A stretch of DNA of 64,000 nucleotides, taken from assembly GCA_963971405.1 (NCBI GenBank), contig OZ020492.1, positions 19,932,204 through 19,996,203 on the forward strand, read 5' to 3'. The notes below the pieces were generated by a model. The model saw only the letters and a list, made by a program, of their open reading frames with translations, did not search any database and was not told where the DNA came from. The stretch comes from Psococerastis gibbosa (lineage: Eukaryota; Arthropoda; Insecta; Psocodea; Psocidae). This document shows, one piece after another, positions 42,551 to 54,139 of this stretch. Made by a program: the position numbers and the translations under genes. Numbering within the stretch: position 1 is the first letter of the stretch; each line of letters starts with the position of its first letter.

Positions 42551-43904
42551 GTATACCCTAATTTATAGACACACACTTGAGAACTCATATATTTTACAGA
42601 AAGAAAATATTAGTGAGACTGTTGAAACTGCACCTATAAAAGCGGTTACTAAAGCAGCTATAATAGACCAATTTTAATTAAATCCAACTATAATAAACGT
42701 GATATAATACATTATTGGAGGCCCCGGATAGGCGTAGATCGCCGATTCGAATCCCGCCAAGTTCAGTTTTTTCTAAATCCTCTAATTTCAGCATGAGTCA
42801 TTTAATGATTTATTTGTCTCAAAAGTTATTAAAAACAATTTTACCATAAATATTAGACTAGTAACAATTTTTTTTTTTAAATAATATGAATGTTGGCTAT
42901 ATTTTGGTCATGGCAATGTGCTGTCCCCCCCCCTCCCTTGTTACGCTAGTGGGTACCTTTACCCTTTATTAATATTTATTTATTATTATTATTTATTTAT
43001 GTTTACAAAAATAGTCAAAGAACGACCGTTCGTTCGGGTAATAATTTTCATTATTTAAAAGAGTACGATACACATCTTGGAATATCGACTTCAATAGCAA
43101 GGTGGTAGCGTGCTTGTATTGTACTTATGTGAGTCTCTACACGCCATGCGATCGGAGACGTGTCGTAACTCCACACGGGTACTAACCTACATAGGCGACT
43201 GAAGAAGTTAATCGGATACATTCACTAAATTGTTTGCATGCCATTAATCTTTTAAAAAAAAGAAAAAAAACAGTCCAGGACATAATATTCTGGAGTAGGC
43301 TTCGTTGTTATCGCTGCCAATTATTAATTAATTATTTAATCCGTAATGTTGCTAAATATAAAATAAATGACACACTGTATTGTAGTTTGTAGTTCCAACA
43401 AAATTGAGTAATAAATTGCAATAATAATGGATAAGAGTCTGCTATAATCCCATAGACTGGCTACATTTTCTGGCCATGCTTCGGAGGGCATGTAAAGCAG
43501 GCGGTCCCGGGCCTTCCTAGTTGAGTGTGAGAGAGGGCATTATAGCCCTAACTCCGCTAGGTTGGCTTAGTAATAGAAACAATAAAAAGTCCTCATTTAT
43601 TTTATTTATTTATTTATAGACGATAATACCGTATATACGTAATTAGCAATAATATTCTTGAAAATGATGCCCTTAATAAATAATGCAGTTCATACCACAT
43701 CAAAGCACGTTTAACAACGCCCCCAATTTCTTTATGTCATATTTGAGAACAATAAATAAATAAATAATAAATAAATAAGGACTTTTTATTGTTTCTATTA
43801 CTAAGCCAACCTGGCGGAGTTAGGGCTATAAAGCCCTCTCTTACACTCAACTAGGATGGCCCTATAGTCAATTTCAATACCTCACAGCTAATTTTTCTTC
43901 TCAG
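42551..43904 (+). other. Intron of unit D with SINE insertions
   Basis: A tRNA-like box CGATTCGAATCCCGCC lies near 42750. 43457-43615 is a plus-strand SINE flanked by ATAGAC (43451-43456 and 43616-43621). 43755-43860 is a reverse SINE 3' part. The remaining sequence matches the unit B intron up to the acceptor TTTTTCTTCTCAG at 43904. Confidence 0.65.
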
Positions 43905-44426
43905 TGTGGAGAGAAAAGCGGTACACAGCGTTTCGCATGTCCCAACTGCTCGAAGTGTTTCAATAGAAGAAGAGCTCTAGAGACACACATGAGAATCCAC
44001 ACTGGAGAAAAGCCTTACGTCTGTACGACATGCTCAAAGTCTTTTAACCAGCTAGCACATCTAACGACTCACATGAGAATCCATACTGGAGAGAAGCCTT
44101 ACGCCTGTAAACTCTGCTCCAAGTCTTTCAGAGCCAGTTGGGGCCTAACGTGTCACATGAGAACTCATAAGGCGGAAAAACTTTTCGCTTGTACGACATG
44201 CTCAAAGTCTTTTAAACAGCTAGCATATCTAACGACTCACATGAGAATCCATACAGGAGAGAAGCCTTACGCCTGTAAACTCTGCTCCAAGTCTTTCAGA
44301 GCCACTTGGGGCCTAACGTGTCACATGAGAAGTCATAGGGCGGAAAAGCCTTTCGCTTGTACGACATGCTTCAGGTCTTTTAAATATAAATTCAATCTAA
44401 AGGAACACATGAAAATTCACGAATGA
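43905..44426 (+). CDS. Zinc-finger unit D, terminal exon with six C2H2 fingers
   Basis: Acceptor TTCTTCTCAG ends 43904. The exon opens in phase 0 ([10 protein letters not shown]) and ends TGA at 44426 (173 residues). Fingers: [84 protein letters not shown]. Fingers 2-3 and 4-5 are a tandem duplication of a 56-residue two-finger unit. Linkers after fingers 3 and 5 are KAEKL and RAEKP instead of TGEKP. The predicted nuclear DNA-binding role rests on the fingers alone. The reading frame is intact. Confidence 0.88.
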   Translation, partial: CGEKSGTQRFACPNCSKCFNRRRALETHMRIHTGEKPYVCTTCSKSFNQLAHLTTHMRIHTGEKPYACKLCSKSFRASWGLTCHMRTHKAEKLFACTTCSKSFKQLAYLTTHMRIHTGEKPYACKLCSKSFRATWGLTCHMRSHRAEKPFACTTCFRSFKYKFNLKEHMKIHE

Positions 44427-44608
44427 GAAAAGACTGGAGCATGAGTGCCATGTACGATCTTCTAAAAACTTATTAGACGAAGAATGAAAACTATAGATTA
44501 ATTATTTGCTTGCCTGGTAAACATAATAGATTATAGAAGAACTCACGTATCGTAACCAGCATTTCACTGTAGTAATATGTTTCATAACTTTTAGTCTCAT
44601 TTAATTTG
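44427..44608 (+). other. 3' flank of unit D
   Basis: Short shared downstream sequence (TGCCTGGTAAACATAATAGA) before a reverse LINE interrupts the homology at about 44609. Confidence 0.5.
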
Positions 44609-45212
44609 AATGAATAAATAAACAACTTTATTGCAATACAAATGGCGAACAATAAGACTATAAAGTCTTTTTTTCATGCTAACCATAACTTTATAATAGT
44701 GTACATATTAAAATATCTAACTTATATCAACTTATATCCAAGGGCGGATTTTGCCTCCAATATAGGGGGGGGGGGGTCAGCGGGCAGATTCAGTGGATTA
44801 TAACATAAAAAATCAATATTATTTTTAATTCCCACTGTAAACCCATACTATCTAGTGTAGGTTTATTTAATTTGGGGGGGGGGGGTCCAGACCCCCTGAC
44901 CTCCCCTAAAATCCGCCCTTGCTTATATCCAACTTATAACTACTTATAAAATATCTAACCTAACTTAAATTATCGTATATGGAATGTAAAAAGGGGGAAG
45001 AGGGTAAAAAAGGAGGGGGTATAGGAGGGGAGAAGGGGGGGGGTCCATTGTTTGTACGGCGACGAGGCCAGGTAACAGGGTCTAGGTGTTATCGAAAATA
45101 TGTGATTTTATTTTATTTTTAAACTGATTGTGTGATCCAGCCGCCCTAATCTCAGTAGGTAGTAGGTTCCACAGTCTTGTCGTGAAAATGAATTTCCTAT
45201 ATTTATGTTTAG
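44609..45212 (-). mobile_element. CR1/Jockey-like LINE 3' end, minus strand
   Basis: The minus strand reads RKFIFTTRLWNLLPTEIR, AAGSHNQFKNKIKSHIF and DNT stop (45095-45210), the typical polymerase end of CR1-type LINEs. The 3' UTR follows and ends AATAAAGTTGTTTATTTATT at 44609. Interrupted by the hAT-like MITE 44741-44921. Confidence 0.8.
44741..44921. mobile_element. 181-bp hAT-like MITE with exact 8-bp duplication
   Basis: Termini CAAGGGCGGATTTTGCC and inward CAAGGGCGGATTTTAGG. CTTATATC at 44733-44740 and 44922-44929. Confidence 0.9.
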
Positions 45213-45514
45213 TTTATATTTAGCTATAATTTTATTATTATTATACCTAATAGTAATCCAGACAGTGATGTGACATTTTCATTGCTCACTTTCACCCTGA
45301 ACGTAATTTATAACTTATGTGTACTAACTCAGCAAATAATGCTAGTGTGGTTGTAAAACTACTGAGTGTTCATTCAAATTATTAATATGAATCACAGTCT
45401 GGTTGACGTGAGTTTGTCACTGTCGAGTGAGAAGTCACCATGACTCACGAGACTAGGATCTAGGCCTTGCTGGATGGGAACGCACTATGAAAGTACGGTA
45501 ATACGTACAGTCCA
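45213..45514. other. Noncoding spacer
   Basis: 45250-45300 (CCAGACAGTGATGTGACATTT) is the shared downstream sequence of the zinc-finger units (compare 841-870, 10205-10235). It marks the end of unit D beyond the LINE. Confidence 0.5.
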
Positions 45515-46110
45515 TATATACGGTGCGTCCAAAATTTGGCAGAAACCGCATCGTGTATGGGGAAACCCGACTGGACGTAGTGAAAGGAAGTGACCAAGTT
45601 GGATTTCCAAATTTTTTGATGTCCACGTCCATGCGTCCATCTGTCCAGTCCGTCCATTTAGTGGTCGTATCGTGTATAGGGAAACCGTAAGTCCAAATGG
45701 GCGCGGCCGCACCGTGTATGTGCATTTCTACGTCCAAACTGCAAACAGGTGCGTGTCAGCTACCGTGGGGTAAACACGTTGCATACTACTATATCAAATA
45801 TGGGAACTAAAGGCCAGTCAGAAGGCTCCAAAGTGAGTTGTTTTATGAAATTCAAGTGACTGATATCCCTCCTTTTTGAAAGCCAACCTTTCTGCCACTT
45901 CTTTTTTTCTCTTTTTTTTAATCTATATACAAACTGCTGCAGCGTACAGTAGCTCCAATTCATCCATAATATTAATGTACACGTATACAAACACAGAACC
46001 AGAAGATAAAAGCTGGTGGACTAAGTTTTTTAGCTCCCGTGTATGGTCTCCCAAATTCCAACGGACGTAGCCACTTGGACGTACGTCCATTTGGACGCAC
46101 CGTGTATGGA
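45515..46110. mobile_element. About 590-bp non-autonomous DNA transposon
   Basis: Termini TATACGGTGCGTCCAAAATT (45520) and inward CCATACACGGTGCGTCCAAA (46108). Subterminal repeats of CGTCCA and GTGTAT(G/A)GGGAAACC lie on both sides. The open minus-strand frames are made of these repeats and are not genes. Confidence 0.65.
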
Positions 46111-46149
46111 GGCTTTAATAATGCATGAATGCATCAAACCTTAATGGGC

Positions 46150-47870
46150 TAGTTTGGTCTTCTACCGTCAATACAAAACTACAAAGGTTCTGTATTAAAT
46201 TAGATGTAGAAATGGCCGATCGTGTCAACGTGGATATGTCAGAAAATCGCAGGGTGTCATAAAGTAAAATAAATTTTCATGTTAGTTTTGATACACAGTA
46301 TGTGGCCAACAAATACCAATTGGCCACAGTTTTTGGAACTCCTCAGTGGCTGATACTGTTCACGATCTGTTCAAGATATGAGCATCATTCATCTGAATAT
46401 CCACATTTCAAAACTTTAACTTGTTTTTGTTGTGCTGACAATTGTCCTTCTTCGTCAAGTCACAGCCGGATGTCTGGTTAGCAGCAACATGTGACTTCGA
46501 TGCCTCGAATTATACATGGTTGCTGGTTCTTGGGATGCCACTTGGGCCTATAATGCGGTGGTTTCCCCTTGTCTTCCGCATCCTAAATGGCATAATACTG
46601 ATTCACTCTGAGCAGCTAGGTCTAAAGGTAATACACGTGTGTACCTATGGCCTACTGTCATCAATGTGCGTCATTATTAGCCAATCAGAGCGCTAGTTAC
46701 ATGTCTTTTAGACTACTGATGGGTAGTACTCCATAGTGATAAAAGACTTGTAACGGCGACTTAGAGGACAATTCTCAGCTACCAGACGAAAGAAGAAAGA
46801 ACTCCTAAAGAAGATAGTAAGAGAGCAACTACAAGAATATGATTAGGGTAAGTGTAAATATATATTGGATATTTAATCTTTGTGTTCTATTTTATGTACA
46901 GCCTCCTACATCGTGAAATAGACCGTAACATTTTGTAGGTACCTATTTCTCGACGTTCCTGTTGGACTCATTTTGTTTATAATTTGCGAGAGTACATCAG
47001 AAGTATTATTGAGCCACAAATATGCCTGGTTCTAGACTATATGATAATATTGCATCCAGGTGGTAGTGAAGGCAGGGTGAGCAACTGTCTTCTTCTACCA
47101 TGAAAAGCGATGAAGGACTGCAATACAGATTATCATGAACTATGAAGGCGTGACAGGCAAACTTTTCGAAGAGTTGGTTGAGCCACAACTGGCACAACTG
47201 GATATAAGATCTGTTGTGGTTATGGATAACGCTCCGTACCATAGTAGAATGTTGCAGGAGGTACCTTCAATGCGAAGCCTAAAAAACGAACGTCCTGGCT
47301 TCTATGGTAGCTGGATAGCCTGGATATACCTACAGGAATCTAGGAAATGCTTGGTAGGTAGCGAATTTCTTGTTCAAACAGAATGGCATTCAATTCCTAA
47401 GAGCCACCGGTCTCTTCCTCAACATTTAACCACCCCCCCCCTCCCCACTACTTACACAAAAGAACGGATAACCCTCTACCACTAAATAATTGGTAAACAT
47501 TCCCAATTTCCTAGCGCAAATTCCCAACAGGGACCCGCGCTTTAAAAAAAGAAAAAAAAAAGAATGGCATTAAAAATAATAATTAACAACGTTGATAGTC
47601 TTTTTTGATGCCTTTTTGTACATTTAATTCAGAATGCAGAAGCTTAGATGTTTGGCGCAAACAGTATCAACCACTGAGGATGAATTCCAAAAAACAGTGG
47701 CCAATTGGTGTTAATCACGGCCTCATACTGTGTATCAAAACTAAGATGAACATTCCGACATAATATCTGCGTTGATGCCCCTTTTAATACGCTTTTATTA
47801 TTACATCTAATATAGAATACAGAAGCTTTGTAGTTTTGCATACAATATTCGAACAAGCAGTCCTAAATGT
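46150..47870. mobile_element. DNA transposon with about 220-bp inverted repeats and DDE transposase remnant
   Basis: The left arm (about 46170-46385, GTTTTGATACACAGTATGTGG ... CAATTGGCCACAGTTTTTGG) mirrors the right arm (about 47650-47850). The interior carries a DDE fragment and, at 46433-46870, sequence repeated in reverse at 52023-52860. Confidence 0.75.
47135..47300 (+). pseudogene. DDE transposase fragment
   Basis: MNYEGVTGKLFEELVEPQLA, then SVVVMDNAPYHSRMLQEVPS. The VVMDNAPYHSR motif is the second catalytic Asp region of DDE_3-type (Tc1-like) endonucleases. Only about 55 residues remain, and the rest of the open frame is unrelated. Confidence 0.75.
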
Positions 47871-49023
47871 TTTCATTATAATCTGCTTAGCGAAATGCTC
47901 GGGGAGGAAGGCGATACAACAGGGAGCTTTGAATTTTTAGTGTCGCACAGTACCAAAACATTCCAAGTTCATTCCCCTTCTCATTTCGCGGGGACTGTCC
48001 TTGGCGCCATTTCTGTTGTTTACGTGAATCAATCAACAGTTAGCATCGGATTCACGGTAAGCCTATCACCGATATTTCAGCTTGTTAAGTAGGAGAATAT
48101 TCCTCAGTGAGGCGAGTATTTATAGTATTTATATTATTTATAGTATTTATATTTGAAATTTAACGTGTTTCGTTCGTTAGTAGGGTATTATGTTATAGTT
48201 TCCCATGGTATAATCCAATGGGAATTGACAAACCAATCAGAGGACTCCTCCTCTTTCGTCACATTGGTTTCTTTTTACATGTCTATAAGACCATTACATT
48301 AACTGATAGAAATTGTCATTGGAAATTAGGCACATAGCTATAGCAAGCCCCCACCCTTTCAATGCAAACAGCCTTGAACGTTTGTTGCGTATTGTGTGGC
48401 CTTCAAAGCAACTTTTAATGTCCATGAAACATAAACATTGATGTTGTTGCATACCTACGCACAATTCCCGTGGGACAACTCGAAAAATTGCAGGAGTGCA
48501 ATAAATGTGAATTAATTAATTAATGAAAATGTGTCAGCATGTTTCTAAGCTTGTATATTGAACGTGGAGGTGCCGTCTTACTGCATAACTGAATTCAGAA
48601 TACTTTATTACAGTGTTTATTGTTTAGCATTGAGGCTGCACCCCATATTATGTTCCATGCACTGCTATTCCATGATTGTTACATGCATACTGTTCCAAGT
48701 TTGTTGTTTTTAAAGCGTGAGCTACGGGAGAATAATCTTTTTTTTGAAGAAATTTATCTCTAACGTTTTACAAATCTTGTTAAAATGCAGTCTCCCCGCT
48801 CTTTTGAGTTGAGAATACCTCTATCCGACTTTTTAACTTTCCTTCCAGATGTCTCTCCCCTGTAGCTATTTGAGAAGCAAAGCTTTGTGGAAAAGTAATT
48901 TTAATTAATTAATTATTATGATTTAATTTATTAATTAAATAAGAATTTCAACTACAATCGAGGTGTGGTTTTGCTCTAGGAACAACCTGGATATTATATC
49001 ACGTTGTAGATTTTCTTCCTTAC
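47871..49023. other. Noncoding spacer
   Basis: No gene recognised. 48110-48160 has TATTTATAGTATTTATA repeats, and short AATTAATTAATTA runs lie near 48515 and 48905. Confidence 0.35.
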
Positions 49024-49147
49024 TAGTGTTCGCTCGGTTCGGTCTCGGTCTCAGTCTCAGTCTCGAAACGAGACTTTTTCCGAGGCCGAGACTACTTCAA
49101 AGTCTCGGTTTCGAGACCGAGAAGTGGCATCGGTTTCGGTTTCGATT
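49024..49147. repeat. Palindromic GTCTCG-rich low-complexity repeat
   Basis: GGTCTCGGTCTCAGTCTCAG, CGAAACGAGAC, CCGAGGCCGAGAC, GTCTCGGTTTCGAGACCGAG. Short units in both orientations make it highly self-complementary. Confidence 0.75.
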
Positions 49148-50280
49148 TGATGAATTGCTAACGATAATCTTGCTTATCTATACCATTCCTTGTGTTTGGT
49201 ACTTGTGTGTGTGAGGTTATGAGTAGATATACTAATAAATAATTAATAAATAAGCGTTTATTTGCGAACATACAAAGTCCAATATTATGCAAATTAATGA
49301 GGTAGTATGAGAAAGCATAGCTATTGTGCTTATTCTCCTTCGTCAGCATTCTACATTTACACCGAATAATAGTAATAAATAACTTAATAAACATTGATTT
49401 TAAGAAAGAACTAATGACTACTTACTAATGGCTACTTGACTAATATGTATACATAAAGTATTGTTCAATCTTAAATTTAATTTTTATTTAAAGAATAGTA
49501 AAATATTGTACATAGCCTACATTATGTACTGGATATACGTAGCCTATAGGTCGAAGGTGGCTAGAGATTATACCAAAGTAAATTTGCTCTCTTCTGGAAG
49601 GTGGGGAACTAGGCGTCTTCAGTTGACTGCCCGTAATACGATAGATGTACTGGCCTGAGCTAAAGAATTATTTATTTATTGTTATATCTACCACGTCAAA
49701 TAAAAAGGACTTAGCTTAGGCATTCTCCACACAATGAACATCGACCATAGCAACTAGTTTGAGGTCTGTAACCTCATTTGGGTCTCTTGGGGGGGGGGGG
49801 GTCGTCATATGAAAAATATGCTCAGTGAAACTTTTTTTTAACCCTTCTTGTCTCCCAAAGCCACCCCTAAGGAAAATCTGAAATGACACCACAGTTTGAG
49901 GTCCACCTACTGGAAGTAGAAGTGCTAGGACAACAGGCTTTTATGGGCTGTTCGGCCTGTTCCACGACCTCTGCTTATTCTGGTCGGAACTTAGGCTAAG
50001 CCAAACGCCATAAGTTAGGCGTGGATAGGGATACCAACTTGAGCTTAGGACTAGGATAAGCCGAGGTCTTGCTGGGACAGTCCCCTACTGGGTTCGTGAT
50101 AGTCGGAATCTGAGAAAGAAAAAAAGTATATCAGTCCAGGCGGTCGGTTGAACTTTTACGTTTTGCAGCAAACTTGGACATACCTGTACAACGTTCTGCA
50201 TAGGTTCAGTCGTTGCCTAATTTGAATTGTTTTACTCTTCACTGGACAATCTACCAAAGTTGGGACGTCTACTACCACAA
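49148..50280. other. Noncoding spacer
   Basis: No gene recognised. A poly-G run lies at 49790-49801. Confidence 0.35.
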
Positions 50281-50520
50281 ACTCTTAGCCGACCGCCTTA
50301 CTAAGTTGAATCCAGTGGACCAGAGCAGGTTCAAAGATGCAGATAACTTGGTAGTGTGCACAGTGCCGGTAGGGAAACATGGTAGGACTTGTCCTGGTCA
50401 CCTCCGAACTAATCGTGTGACTTCACTGTGTTTCCCAAGTTCGGAATCCACTATAATCAGGAGGTCCCCTGTCCTATGGGCCCACACCGTGGCCTGGGAC
50501 TGTGTCCAACCATACTACTA
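50281..50520 (+). mobile_element. Retroposon F2 copy, (TAC)n-tailed
   Basis: GACCGCCTTACTAAGTTGAA ... GTGCACAGTGCCGGTAGGGA ... CCAACCATACTACTACTACC. It is inserted in a LINE: CTACTACCACAAACTCTT occurs on both sides (50268-50285 and 50517-50534). Confidence 0.75.
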
Positions 50521-51250
50521 CTACCACAAACTCTTCATCCCCTCACCTTCACCACTTGCAGACTAATAAAATCAAGTGTCAAGAACGCGACCAGAGATGC
50601 CTGGAAATGAGAGCAGCTGGCAAACGATGGGAACCACTCCTAGCAAAAACCATCCCCAGCAACTTGCGCCAGGACATCGCTGTGTCAGCGTTCCGAATGT
50701 CCACAAAACTCAACTACCTCCATATGATGATGACCTAGTAAGGCAATGCCAGTCTAGACTCCTGGAGCTACAAACCATCTCAGATATCCACCTACAATGG
50801 GTCCTTGGCCATTGTGACACCCGTGCGAACGAGGAGGCTGACAAACAAGCAAAGGCAAACTGCAACCTCTACATTCCCTCACCTTCTCCACTACTTGCAG
50901 GCTAATACATGCAAATGCTAAGCACGCAAACAGAGATGCCTGGAAAGTGAGAGCAGCTGGCAAACGATGGGAACCGCTCCTAGCAAAAACCATCCTCAGC
51001 AACTTGCGCCGGGACATCGCTGAGCCAGCGTTCCGAATGGCCACAGGACATGACTACCTTCAGAGCCACCTCCACAGAAAAGGTGTATCTGATTCATCCG
51101 AATCCAAGGGGAAGGAAACGCCGAACACCTATTCAGATGCAATGTCAACTACGACACAGGATCTCTGCTATGCTCTTGTATGCGACACGGCGTAAAAGGC
51201 CTAACAGCCAAGGACGGACGTTGGCTGAAGGAGATGAAGAAACTCTCACT
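50521..51250 (+). pseudogene. Two overlapping LINE fragments (RNase H tail and C-terminal domain)
   Basis: 50735-50867 reads RLLELQTISDIHLQWVLGHC, DTRANEEADKQAK, the end of an RNase H domain. 50525-50719 and 50870-51170 are two copies of the following region (AAGKRWEPLLAKTI, FRMATGHDYLQSHLHRKGV), matching the minus-strand fragment at 54192-54500. The duplication and frameshifts show it is dead. Confidence 0.75.
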
Positions 51251-51430
51251 GGTAACTGGGAAGACCTGCCCAGAGTTATTACTTGCAGTTCGAACTCCGT
51301 TTTTAAGAAAGAAAGGAAGAAAATTGTCTTTGTTGATTTGTCAGACGTGCGTTCAAGGACCAGATGCAGAAGCGTACCATCTGGCCCACAAGGGTGTGAG
51401 TAGACGCCACAATACCTATGGGATTGGGAT

Positions 51431-51587
51431 TAATGGCGGATCCAGGGGGGGGGCCTAAATAAGTAAATTCAAAGGGTAGAAAAAACAATGTAATTGATTA
51501 AAACTCAACTTTTCAACAAACAAATTACCTTTTAAATTTACTTAAAACTTGTGACCCCCCCTAAATTTTTCGCTGGATCCGCCCTTG
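51431..51587. mobile_element. 157-bp hAT-like MITE
   Basis: Ends TAATGGCGGATCCAG and inward CAAGGGCGGATCCAG. Flanks ATTGGGAT / TTTGGGAT differ by one base. Confidence 0.8.
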
Positions 51588-52022
51588 TTTGGGATGGAGT
51601 TGCAGTGGGACCCAGGTTCATTTTTATGACGTTTTTAATAGCCTCTTTGGATCCTTCCAGCCATAGAACCATGGCAGCTTATTAAGATTAGGCTGAATAC
51701 GTAACTGTAAATAATATGAAAATCTAATATGAAGTCCATAGAAGAATGATGAATGTCTATAAATGTAAGTTTCGAGAAAAATGGATTTTTAGATTTCGAT
51801 TTCACACTCATCGTTTTTCCCAGACCTCAGTTTCTACAAACCACTTCATCTTTGTAGTTGCATTGCTTTTTTTTTAATGCACCATTGGATTCCTCAGGAA
51901 AAGTTTTTGCAAAAGTGGCCTTTTTGGACATTCATCATTTATCAATGTTATGGCCTTACTTTACCATACAGGAGGCTGTACACATTAAATGAACTTAATG
52001 ATCAATTATACAATATATTATA
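51588..52022. other. Noncoding spacer
   Basis: No gene recognised. Confidence 0.35.
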
Positions 52023-52860
52023 CTACACTTACCCTAATCTCATTCATATAGCTGCTCTCTCTTCCTATCTTCTCTTTGGAAGTTGTTTCACCATTGTCTG
52101 GGAACTGCCAATTGCCCTCCAAGCGGCCTTTACAAGTCTTTTATCACTTCAGGGGGGAGCCAGAGGCGGATACAGAGTTTTTTAAAGAGGGGGTCACGGT
52201 CGAAGTTGCCCCCCCCCCCCCCCATAGTATTGTCTATAGTGCTCTTTGATGTGGACAACATGTTGCTTTTTAGGTCGTTACCTACTTCCTACAGACACTA
52301 GAAAACAACTATTAAAAAATTGAAACAGCTGCAGGTTGAATCATTTCTTTACTTCCTTAAGTAGAGTTTCACATCAAAATCATTTAAAGGTTAACCACAA
52401 TGTAATAAATGATAATAATTATTAATCGATTAATTGTAAGCAATACAAAATTATTGTAATTATGAAAGGAAGATTTTATTTTATGTCTATTTCAGCCTAC
52501 AAAACAAAGTCGACCCTTCGATGTTTTCGTTTATTAGCAAAACGTGTTATTATTGAATGTTTTTTTTAAAAATTTAAATGTTAATAAATATTTTTTATCG
52601 TCATTTTGCCGCCCCTTCGGGGCGTAAAGGGAGGGTCAGGGCCCACTGACCTCCCCCCTCTGTATCCGCCACTGCAGAGAGCCTACCCATCAGTAATATA
52701 AGAGACATGTAACTGATTGGCTAATAATGACGCACAATTAATAATGGCAGTAGGCTATAGGTACACTGGTACGTACGTGTATTACCTCCAGAACTAGCTG
52801 CCCAGAGTGAACCATTTGATTATTATGCCATTTAGGACAATTGTCAGCACAACACCCTGT
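52023..52860 (-). mobile_element. Second copy of the DDE-transposon interior, split by a MITE
   Basis: 52023-52152 is the reverse of about 46735-46870 (TTACCCTAATC ... CTTTTATCACT). 52683-52860 is the reverse of about 46433-46735 (TGGCTAATAATGACGCAC, AATTGTCAGCACAAC). The inserted MITE lies between. Confidence 0.75.
52161..52674. mobile_element. 514-bp hAT-like element
   Basis: Ends CAGAGGCGGATACAGAG and inward CAGTGGCGGATACAGAG. Flanks GGGGGAGC / CAGAGAGC agree at 5 of 8 positions; alignment with 46725-46745 confirms the insertion point. Confidence 0.8.
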
Positions 52861-52934
52861 GCTCTTCATATGCGTCCAACCCTCGCTCTTTACCTGTATG
52901 TCTGCTTCAAAGCTTCATTGATTATTAAGAGCAA

Positions 52935-53825
52935 AGAACCGGTCCGAGTTTACTCGAACATGCTTTCCTATTATTGCTTTCCAATTTATACGTAGTATGA
53001 GAAAAGCTTTGTGATGGTCGAAATTTTCGATTCCGAGATTTCAACGGATTTACATGTTTTGAGGTGTTTTGAACCCAAAAAAGTGTTTTTAACGAAATGT
53101 CTGTCTGTCGCTCTGTCGCTCTGTCTGTCTGTCTGTTCGTCGATTTCCGGGCAAACTACTCGGTCGATTTTGATGAAATTTGACATGTAGGTTCACAAAA
53201 ATCATACCTCGAGAAAATGTTTGTTTTTATTTTGGGCTAACTCAATTTGGGGGGTTTTATTATCGAAAAACACCAAAAAAACGTCTAAAATAATTATTTA
53301 TCAAAAACGGCTCCAACGATTTCTTTTAAATTCAGCACATATATTGTAGTCGTTACTAGTGTTAACAAAATGCTGGGGGTCGCTTGCCCCTTGATAGTTT
53401 GCTTCTGGGGGTAAAAAAATAAAAATAACTAAATTTTAATGAAAAATGACTAAAAAATAATATTTCTGCGAATACTTTCTATCGATGATTTCTACCTTCA
53501 GGCATGTTTTAGGTGTTAAATTGATTAACGAAACCGGACAGATTGCTTTCCCAAGAAACTATTTGGTTTTGTGCAAAAAAAATGTTTTTGAAAAAATGAA
53601 AATTTACGCTCAAATGCATTGCGTGCATGGCATTATTGCTGTGTGACCTATCTAGAATTTACTTCACCTCCAGAGACGTCAGGTGGACAACCCCCCCCCC
53701 CCCCCCCCCGGATGTCCGAAATTTAACAATAGGAGAATTATTTACCATAAAATTACTCATTTTCTCTATCTACTATAATTGATAAATTGGAAAGCATGTT
53801 CGAGTGAACTCGGACCGGTTCTTAT
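52935..53825 (-). repeat. F1 repeat, full length with 34-bp inverted termini
   Basis: The only copy with both outer ends: AGAACCGGTCCGAGTTTACT ... on the left and the mirrored GTGAACTCGGACCGGTTCT on the right. Inside are poly-C/G, a GTCTGTCTGTC tract and GGTTTGCTTCTGGGGG. It defines F1 as an inverted-repeat element of about 890 bp. Confidence 0.85.
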
Positions 53826-54139
53826 CAAATTAGTATAGCTAGATAAATACTATGATATTTCTATAGTGCTGTTGTTGTTCCCAACGCCTGCTTTTAGGAT
53901 TTCTGTTTTAATCATCCCTGTCAGCCTGACGAGGGGAGTGAGCCTGTTTGTTACCTTGAAGCACACTAAGGGCAGACTCCTTCACCTTCAGACAGGGGAG
54001 GTGAGTCGATTCCGAACCACTTGGAGAACATACATAATAGTAAAGGCACACGATTAAATCGGAGGTGACCAGGACTGGACACGGACGTAGACTGGCTGGT
54101 ATAGTCTCAGCGGGTTATCATGTCCCACAGTCCCACCTA
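53826..54139. other. Spacer with reversed F2-like debris
   Basis: 53875-54110 carries minus-strand F2 subfamily pieces (CTGTCAGCCTGACGAGGGGA, GGGCAGACTCCTTCACC, AATCGGAGGTGACCAGG). No gene. Confidence 0.5.

Noticed and set aside
42718..42765. Possible tRNA gene at GGCGTAGATCGCCGATTCGAATCCCGCC
   Set aside because: No acceptor or anticodon stems can be formed; it is a tRNA-like repeat, also at 7195.
45453..45737. Minus-strand frame with YTMRF and DGRMDV words
   Set aside because: Built from subterminal repeats of a MITE; no family resemblance.
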